DNA from: Bolinopsis microptera
Taxonomy: Eukaryota > Ctenophora > Tentaculata > Lobata > Bolinopsidae
Length of the DNA: 64,000 nt
Assembly (NCBI RefSeq): GCF_026151205.1
Contig: NC_087074.1
Location: 17,061,962 to 17,125,961 of the forward strand
Direction of reading: 5' to 3'
In this document: piece by piece, positions 57,267-64,000 of the stretch
How positions within the stretch are numbered: position 1 is the first letter of the stretch
Layout of the letters: the number at the start of each line of letters is the position of its first letter
Translations under genes and position numbers: made by a program
Notes under the pieces: generated by a model
What the model was told of the DNA's origin: nothing
Seen by the model: the letters and a program-made list of their open reading frames with translations, nothing else
The model's database searches: none

Positions 57267-59450
57267 ATGGCTGACCGGCAGGACCAAGCTAAAAAGAGCT
57301 TCAAGGAGAATGATGTGGAAATGTCAAAAGCAACCCATGATGCCTGTCCTTGTGATGCTGCTGAGGAAAAGCACAAAATGTATTTACTTAAAACACTAAA
57401 TTTTGTGTTTTTTTTTCCAAACTCTATTATGTTAAGGTGTCTAGTGTTGAACAAAATTTCTTTGACACATTTGATCTAATATTCATAATAACTCTGCAAA
57501 GCCCTTGGGGCCATATTGGGCTTACACGGGGGTCAGTGGTTTCAGTCACAACCCTAATTAACCCCACTAACAAACGGTAAGAGGACAGTTCTGTCAGTTC
57601 TTGATAATACCTCCTTCTCAGCGCTCAAGGGCAGTTCATCAAAAGTATTATCTATGGAGGACTAGATGGTATTATTTCAACATTCGTCGTGATCTGCTCC
57701 ATAGAGGGTGGAAGTTTCAATCCTGTATTTGCTCTTGTCCTGGGGTTCAGTAACCTGATTGGTGATGCTATTTCTATGGGAATGGGAGATTATCTTAGTT
57801 CTACAGCTGACATTGAACACCAGAAAACTGAATATAAGCGAGAGAAATGGTGAGTAGTTAATTTATTCCTCAGTGACACGATTAAATTGACATAATTAAA
57901 TTGGTGCTCTCAAATAAAAATACAAAATTCATTCACAAATAAGAGTGAAAAATGGCGTTCTGTGGCTTCCCCTTTGCCCAAGAAGGCAAAGATAAATGTC
58001 TAAAACCCCGGGGATTTTGCTAACCCTGGGGTGGAAGCGAAAATGAGCGGGAGGAGAGGGGGAGTGATTCCGGGGTGCGGGCTAACAGGAACCACGCTAA
58101 GTACCCCCCTTTTCAGGACCTTTGGAAAAGGGTTGGGGTTTCACTTTGGAGAAACGAGATTCCTCCCAAACAAGGTCTTTTTCCGTGAAAAATTTACTTT
58201 TTTGAGACTATACCACAGGGTTTCCATTGTTCCATTTTCCCACCACTTTTCCCTATTTCCACATAACCCTGTTTCACCTTGAACCCTATTTTTCCACTTA
58301 ATTCCAAAAAAAAACACCTAGTTTCCACTAAATTCCCTGTTCCATAAAAATTCCCTTGTTTCCACTTGACCCACGTTTTCCACGTTTTCCCTTAACCACT
58401 TAAATTCCACGTAATCACACATGTTCCCTATGACCAACAGATTCAAATGTTTCCACTGTAATTCCACTGTAATTCCACTATGATTCCCGAAATTACTAAA
58501 TTCCCAGACCACTATTTCCCTCTTGTTCCACATTTTCATTTTATTCCACAAAAATTTCCCTTGATCCACATTATCCCACATGTTTTCCACTATTATCCCC
58601 ATGTTTTCCCACTAGTTTTCCTGTAATTCCACTTTTTCCACTTTTGATTCCACTTTATCCCCACAGATCCACTTTTTTCCTAATTTTCCCCAAAATCCAC
58701 AAAGTTTTCCACATGACCCCCACTAGTTTCCACGATACCCTATGAATTCCTTTTAAAAAAAAAGGGTTTCGGGGGATGGTAACGTTTTTGGCGTTCATTC
58801 TGTTTGGTCTGGTTCCCCTACTCTCCTACGTGTTGTTTGGTTTACTCCCTTGGGAGACATACGATAGCATTGATAACGTGAACCTCTCGTTTGCGATCAG
58901 CTGCGTCGCTACTGCTATCACTCTCTTCTTACTGGGCGCCGTCAAGGTAATTATATTATTTATCTCATTATCATTTTTTCCGAAAATTTTGGGCCAGGGA
59001 ACAGGGTTTAAAATTGTTACGGTAGTGCGGGGAAAAAGATGGGGGGGTTAAAAATGGTGTCCATGACGTGTTGAAGGAGAACCCCTGTTCTTGAAACACT
59101 TGTAAGCGTCAAAGGTCAAAATCTTTAAATATTTTTAAACTGTGAAACCCTTTCAGCTACCAAATTTAAATGACAATAATCTTGTAATTTTATCATTAAA
59201 CAAATTATTCCCCGGTAGGGGCAACTTTTTGTTTTCGGTCTCCGAAAACCCCTTTTTATGAACCATCCCCGCAATTTCCCCAGTGAGAAGTGGTTTCTCT
59301 CTGGGATCAAAGTCACTGCTATGGGTGCCGTGGCTTGTGCTGTTTCTCCCTTTTGGGCTCCTCGTCGCTCACTTCCTGCTGAAAGACGAACAAGCCGGTT
59401 GTTGGTGTGTAGCAATTCATCTTGCACAGTGAGGGTCATTGGAGGTTGTT
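57267..59450 (+). CDS. CCC1/VIT family vacuolar iron/manganese-type transporter, partly disrupted
   Basis: Exon 1 (57267-57379) and exon 2 (57622-57849) are intact and in phase. Exon 2 encodes the TM1-TM2 signature IIYGGLDGIISTFVVI ... LGFSNLIGDAISMGMGDYLS followed by EHQKTEYKREKW, typical of CCC1/VIT proteins, which move Fe2+ or Mn2+ into vacuole-like compartments with proton exchange. Exon 3 (about 58733-58946) encodes MVTFLAFILFGLVPLL and the next helix to LGAVK. The last exon (about 59270-59450) reads SEKWFLSGIKVTAMGAVACA, after which the frame slips by one base to GLLVAHFLLKDEQAG. The charged cytoplasmic metal-binding helix region expected between exons 2 and 3 (57850-58730) was not found. 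Frame slips coincide with homopolymers, so sequence error is more likely than a pseudogene. Confidence 0.75.
58200..58745 (+). repeat. Degenerate TTTCCAC-rich array in VIT intron
   Basis: Dozens of TTTCCAC/ATTCCAC heptamers at irregular spacing. A similar motif in the opposite strand sense (GTGGAAA) is scattered over about 63050-63460. Confidence 0.7.
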
Positions 59451-62400
59451 AGGCGGAGGGGGGCGGGACCGTCGGGAAAGGGGCTGCGATCTGTTTGGTT
59501 CCGCCGTCACCTTCAAATGCTGCGTCCGTTTGGGTTTTCCCAGCCGTCACCGTCGAATGTGCGTTCCATTGGGCCCGCCGTCACCGTCGAATGCGCGATT
59601 TTAGGGTTCCTGTCAGATGTGCCACCCCGGTAGCCGCAAGATATGTTTTTCGGATTTTTAATTTGGGAAATTTTTCCCCTTTTTTGGTTTCGAATATATT
59701 TGACTGCTGTTTTTTTTTTTGCCTTCTGGGGTTTTTTTTTTTTTTACCGTTTTTTTTGAAAATTTTCGATTGAATGGAACGAAAATTTAAACTGTCCACT
59801 TAAAACACAAATATTAAAAACACTTTACAGTAATATATTTTTTGTTTTGTTTCACAACTTTTATTCAGTTTTACTTAGGCTTGATTTGATGTTATCTTTT
59901 ACAAAACATTGCACGCTTTGTTCGTTTACTACATGTTATTGAAATGTTTCCAAGTGGGTTTTTCTTTTCCCGGTAGATTTTATTATAAAATGTAATATTG
60001 TTGAGTTTTGTTTTGTAAAATTTTTGTGACCCACAGAAAGGTTAAATACCCGATATTACATTTTTATCAAACTTTTTACCTCTTTTAAAGATCTGTTTTA
60101 CTTTGAGTGCACTGAGTGCGGCGTATTTCAATCAACGAAGATTTAAATTCCAACATGGTCAAATCAAGAGTTTACCGCATTTTTCTCGAGCTGCTTTAAA
60201 ATTCGATATTTTTGATCTTTAAAAAAAGCTTTAAACAGAAAAATAAATTTTTTCTAACCGGGGGGAATTTGGGAGGTGACCAAGAACACCCCCCCGAGCT
60301 CTACCCAAAAATTTCCAACAAAAATTTTTTCTTACCTCCACTACAAGTACGAGGGGTTTTTGCTCCCAAATTTTTTGTAGAACCCCCTCTCTCGCAAACA
60401 GGTTTACTCTCTTGTAGGATGGTTTTTCAGTGGTTTTTTTGAGAAAATTTTGTTACCATTATAAAGTAGAAAGAACATTGTAATTGCTTTTTTTGCTTGC
60501 CTGTGTTGTCTAACCCGTGCAATAGGGTTTGTACTTTCCCGAAAAGGGGGGTTAACATCAGTTCCTGCGTTTCTGGGGGGGCACAACTTTGTTTTCCCTT
60601 GTTTACCACTTTTTTTACCACTGACAGTACACTGTTTTTTATTGGACTTTTCTGAAAAATGTTTCGCTTAAAATGCAGCTTCAGCTGTATTCGCTGCAAA
60701 TGGGGAAAATTATGGGCATTTTGGCTTTTTCTACGGCTGAGTATTTTCTGCGGGTTTGTTTCCCCAAAAGTCAGGAATTAGTTTCAGCGCGCGGTTTTTA
60801 AGGCCGGGGGCAAAACGAGCCTTCTTGTTGTTTCCGGTCAAGGGCGATCTTCGTGAGGGGTTTGTGGTGGGGCGGTTTAAGCAAAACTTTTTAAATGCAG
60901 TTTTAAAATTTTCCTATTTTTTTTTTGTTTCTTGTTATCACAAAGTTTTTATTCTTTATTTTAAAAATGGGGTTTTTACCTTTATTTTTCGTGGCCTTCC
61001 CGTTTAATGTTTTTGTTTATGTTACGAAAGGGGGGGCGGGGGATTTTGGGTTTTTTTCCCCGGGGTTTCGGTTGTGGTTTCAAGGGCCCATCTTTTTCAT
61101 TTTCGACTCCTCCTTTGTTTACAGAAATTTACACAGCCTTCCACCACAAAAAACCCTCCTCCCCCCCCCCCCCCCCCCCCCCTCCCCCCCTCCCTCCCCC
61201 CCCCCTCCCCTCTCCTTTTCCCCCTCCCCCTCCCCCCCCCTTCCTCCTCCCCCCCTCCTCCTCCCCCCCCTCCTCCCCCCCTTCCCCTCCCCCCCTCCTC
61301 TCCCCCTCCCCCCTCCCCTTTCTCCTCCTCCTCCCCTCCTCCCCTTCCTCCCCCCCTCTCCCCCCCTCCTCCTCCCCCCCCCTCCCCCCCCCCTCCCCTC
61401 ACCTACTATACGTCCACTTTTTAAAAACTTTAAAAAATTCCTCTGTACATTATTTTGGGGTTTTCCCCAAATTCCGAAGACACCAGGGCAATTGATTTTT
61501 CATTATTTGGGTGAACATTTTCAGGGGTTAATTAAAAATTTACACGGGGGGAAAATTTCTGCGGAAGGTTATTTATTTTTAGTTCCCTTTTAACTTCCTT
61601 CCCAGTTCTCGCTATTTGATCTCTCCCTGCAGCTGCCTCATCTTTACGGTTCTGTAACGAACTTGCGGGGGTGGTTGTTTTTTATAAAAACGGGGATAAT
61701 CGATTTTATGTGATTTTCTATTTGCATATTATCCTTTTAACACTGCATAAAAGCGTGACATTCCTGCCGTGACCTTGGAGTTAAATATAACGTGACAAAA
61801 TTACCAGGGGAAAGCTAAAGTTTTTAAGACTATCCTGTTCTTTCCCTTTTACTTCAGATGTTTTCACACACTCTTCTAAATGTTAGAACTAGTGCTCCAG
61901 GAGGCCACTAATCTTGTGTAACTTTGTGTGTGTCGCGGGGGGGCCAGGGGGAAGGCTAAAGGGGGCGCCGGGCGGTGGTAATCTGTTTTCTTTACTCAAG
62001 AATTTCAAATATCTCAAACCGGTTTTCCCAGTTTTACTAGATTGGTGAGCTCTAAATTCCATCCAGTTTTATAACTTGTCATCTGGAGAATTTGACGTGG
62101 GTGTTTAGGGGGCCTTCTTCTGAGAAAAGTGTGGTTCATCGATCAAAACCAAAATTACTGAAATAATGTTTAATTTAACTGCCAGTGTCTGTGTCATGTT
62201 GCGATCAAGTCAGCCTTCTTACAGACAGCAAATTTTTTAAATTTTTTACTCTCTTTGTTAAAAAGAGAGGATAAAGGACACACATGTTTTTTAAATCATC
62301 CAAAAAAATTCACTCATACAAAGAAAAAAACATTTTATTAACTTTAGTATGAGGGGCTGTTGCTTCTTTACTTCCGGTAGGGAATTAGGACCTTTTTAAA

Positions 62401-63870
62401 ACTAACTTTGGTAGAAATTTTTAAAATGCTTTTCCAAAATATTAAAAAAGTGTATAAACATTTTAAATTACCTTTATTATCAAGCTTTGCTCTCATCCCC
62501 CCCCCCCCCCCCTGCGACTGCTCAATCTGCAAAGCATTTTAAAGAAATACCGGTAACCAAGCCAAAAAAATTCTGTGACTTTTTTGATTTGATGGATTTT
62601 CAAAGGGTTTTCTTTTTTGGGGATTTTTGAATAAATGTAATTCCCCCCAATTCTCGAATTTCCTATTTTTTCTCAGTTTGGTTTGACGTCAGATTTGATA
62701 GGGAGGAATTTTATAAATTTCATTTGGCGACGGCAAAAAAAATGTTCGCTTTTTAAAGAATACTATTTTGTAAACAAGGGAAACACCACCCCACTGCCAA
62801 ATTTTTCTCTTTTTTTCTTTGCACAGTCCGCTGCTCACATAAATTTGTATCCAAATACTTTCCGATGGTTCTTGGGTTTTTTGTTAATATACGGACTTAT
62901 TTATCACTGCAACAACGCAAAAGCTGAGTTTTTAATTAAATGTAATAAAGGGGTTTAAAAAAATTAATTCACATTTTGTGAATTGGCAAAGTGGTCACAG
63001 AAGTAGGAAAGGTCAGTCTTTTTTCGGGATAAAGAGGTGAACACAATATTGACACATGGTATTTACTGTGCAAAGGATTGTTTTGTGGAAAAAAACATAT
63101 GGATTAAGTTTTAACAAAAAGGGAAATATATTTAGTGGTAACAAAAGTGGAACATTTGGGGTTTTAAAATTGTGAAACACAATAGGGTACAAAGGTAACA
63201 TATTATATAGTGGTAAATATGGGTTTTTCCCAATAGTGGAAAAAACCCCGGGGGTAACTTTTTTAAAGGGTACCAAATAAGTCAAAACTTATGTGGAAAT
63301 ATAGGAAACAAAATAGGGGAAACAAATAGTGGAACTTTTAAAAAGTGGAAAAAAAAATTGGAAAAAATTTTTTGGGTAATTACAGGGAACTAAAAGTGGC
63401 CCTTTAAATGTCGAAAAATTAGGGGAACAAAAGGGGAAACAAAATTAAATAAGGGAAATTAGCTGAGATGTCGAAGAAGAAAGTAGTACGAAAACCCTAA
63501 AAATATCCGCAGTTACAGAGCGAGCCTCACGAATCAGGATACAGGGTTACCAAAGGTTTTCCCTGGGTCTGAAAACCCTGTTTTTTCCTTTGTGCCCACT
63601 TTGGGGGATGGGGGTCTTTTTTTTGAACGTGGGGGGTTACACATGGGGCCACCGGGGCTACCTTCAAAATTACAATGAGAGTTTAACTCTTTCGGAATCA
63701 AATTTAAAACCAAATTCTTTTTTAAAATTCTCCGTGACTAATATTCGATTTTTTAAACGTTTTCCGCCCTGAAATCCTGAATCCCGCATTCAATTTTAAC
63801 CTAAAAAGTTTTTGAATTCTTTCCCTATTAGAACTGAAAATTAAACCATCCTAAATTTTTTTTTTTCCAG
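59451..63870. other. Low-complexity, homopolymer-rich stretch
   Basis: There is no supported gene. Long A, T, C and G runs are frequent (for example near 59710-59755, 61160-61400 and 62499-62512), beyond anything in the first 57 kb. Short ORFs have no domains. The texture suggests lower base accuracy, which may hide real exons. Confidence 0.5.
61150..61402 (+). repeat. C-rich low-complexity tract
   Basis: About 250 bp of almost only C and T (CCCCCCTCC-type). It is open in several frames and gives artefactual Pro-rich or Gly-rich ORFs. Confidence 0.9.
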
Positions 63871-64000
63871 GAAACAAAAACCATACTCAAAACCAACCCG
63901 GGAAAAATTTTTTCCCAACAACACGTCCCCCGTGAAAGTTCTCGAGGAGCAAGTTCAGCGTGTCCATGGTGCGGGACACGTTTACCCTGGAGATGGCAGT
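63871..64000 (+). CDS. Partial exon running off the right edge, unrecognised
   Basis: After a polypyrimidine tract and CAG (ending 63870), a frame stays open to the window end: KQKPYSKPTREKFFPNNTSP then VKVLEEQVQRVHGAGHVYPG. The ordinary composition and strong acceptor support a coding exon. The phase at its start is 1 (first base completes a split codon). It could be the next gene; identity unknown. Confidence 0.45.

Noticed and set aside
60925-61593. Proline-rich ORFs over the C-tract and the poly-Gly ORF on the other strand
   Set aside because: Low-complexity C/T sequence is open in all frames; no gene structure.

Overview
The window is nuclear DNA from an animal. It carries spliced genes with GT-AG introns, intronless GPCR and Nudix genes, non-LTR retrotransposon remnants, very many miniature inverted-repeat elements, and (TTAGGG)n-type telomere-like motifs. 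A full-length LATS (Hippo pathway) kinase with an animal-type activation segment and hydrophobic motif confirms a metazoan. The GPCR, SLC22, CCC1/VIT and SLATT-like genes together suggest an early-branching (cnidarian-like) animal; that placement is inference and no species is claimed.

Layout. 1-13.2 kb is gene-poor and filled with transposon debris: TIR elements, a truncated LINE reverse transcriptase, a 988-bp hAT-type element and several minisatellites. 13.25-14.9 kb holds a four-exon gene for a small basic protein ending in a CAAX box; its first intron is almost entirely a 15-bp minisatellite. 17.4-21.3 kb carries two tandem SLC22-type transporters on the minus strand. 22-25.5 kb is repeat-rich. 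26.2-27.2 kb is a Nudix hydrolase of the NADH pyrophosphatase type. 27.8-40.7 kb is LATS, reconstructed here as ten phase-consistent exons (1,112 aa), with an intronless rhodopsin-like GPCR nested antisense in intron 6. 42-48.1 kb is transposon-rich, including a 3.5-kb foldback element with about 1.35-kb inverted arms and a perfect 8-bp target duplication. 48.8-50.6 kb is a four-exon MFS-like transporter. 51.7-52.3 kb is a single-exon two-TM protein resembling SLATT-domain proteins. 53.2-55.7 kb is a stack of nested MITEs whose insertion order can be read from target-site duplications. 57.3-59.4 kb is a CCC1/VIT family transporter whose later exons fall in sequence that becomes homopolymer-rich and frameshifted. 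An unidentified partial exon runs off the right edge.

The genes do not form an operon-like unit. LATS belongs to Hippo growth control, the four transporter genes (two SLC22, one MFS, one VIT) move small solutes or metals, and the Nudix enzyme acts on dinucleotides. The strongest unifying feature is the transposon layer. At least five short families and the foldback element make 8-9 bp target duplications, and one family and the foldback arms share the same internal module.
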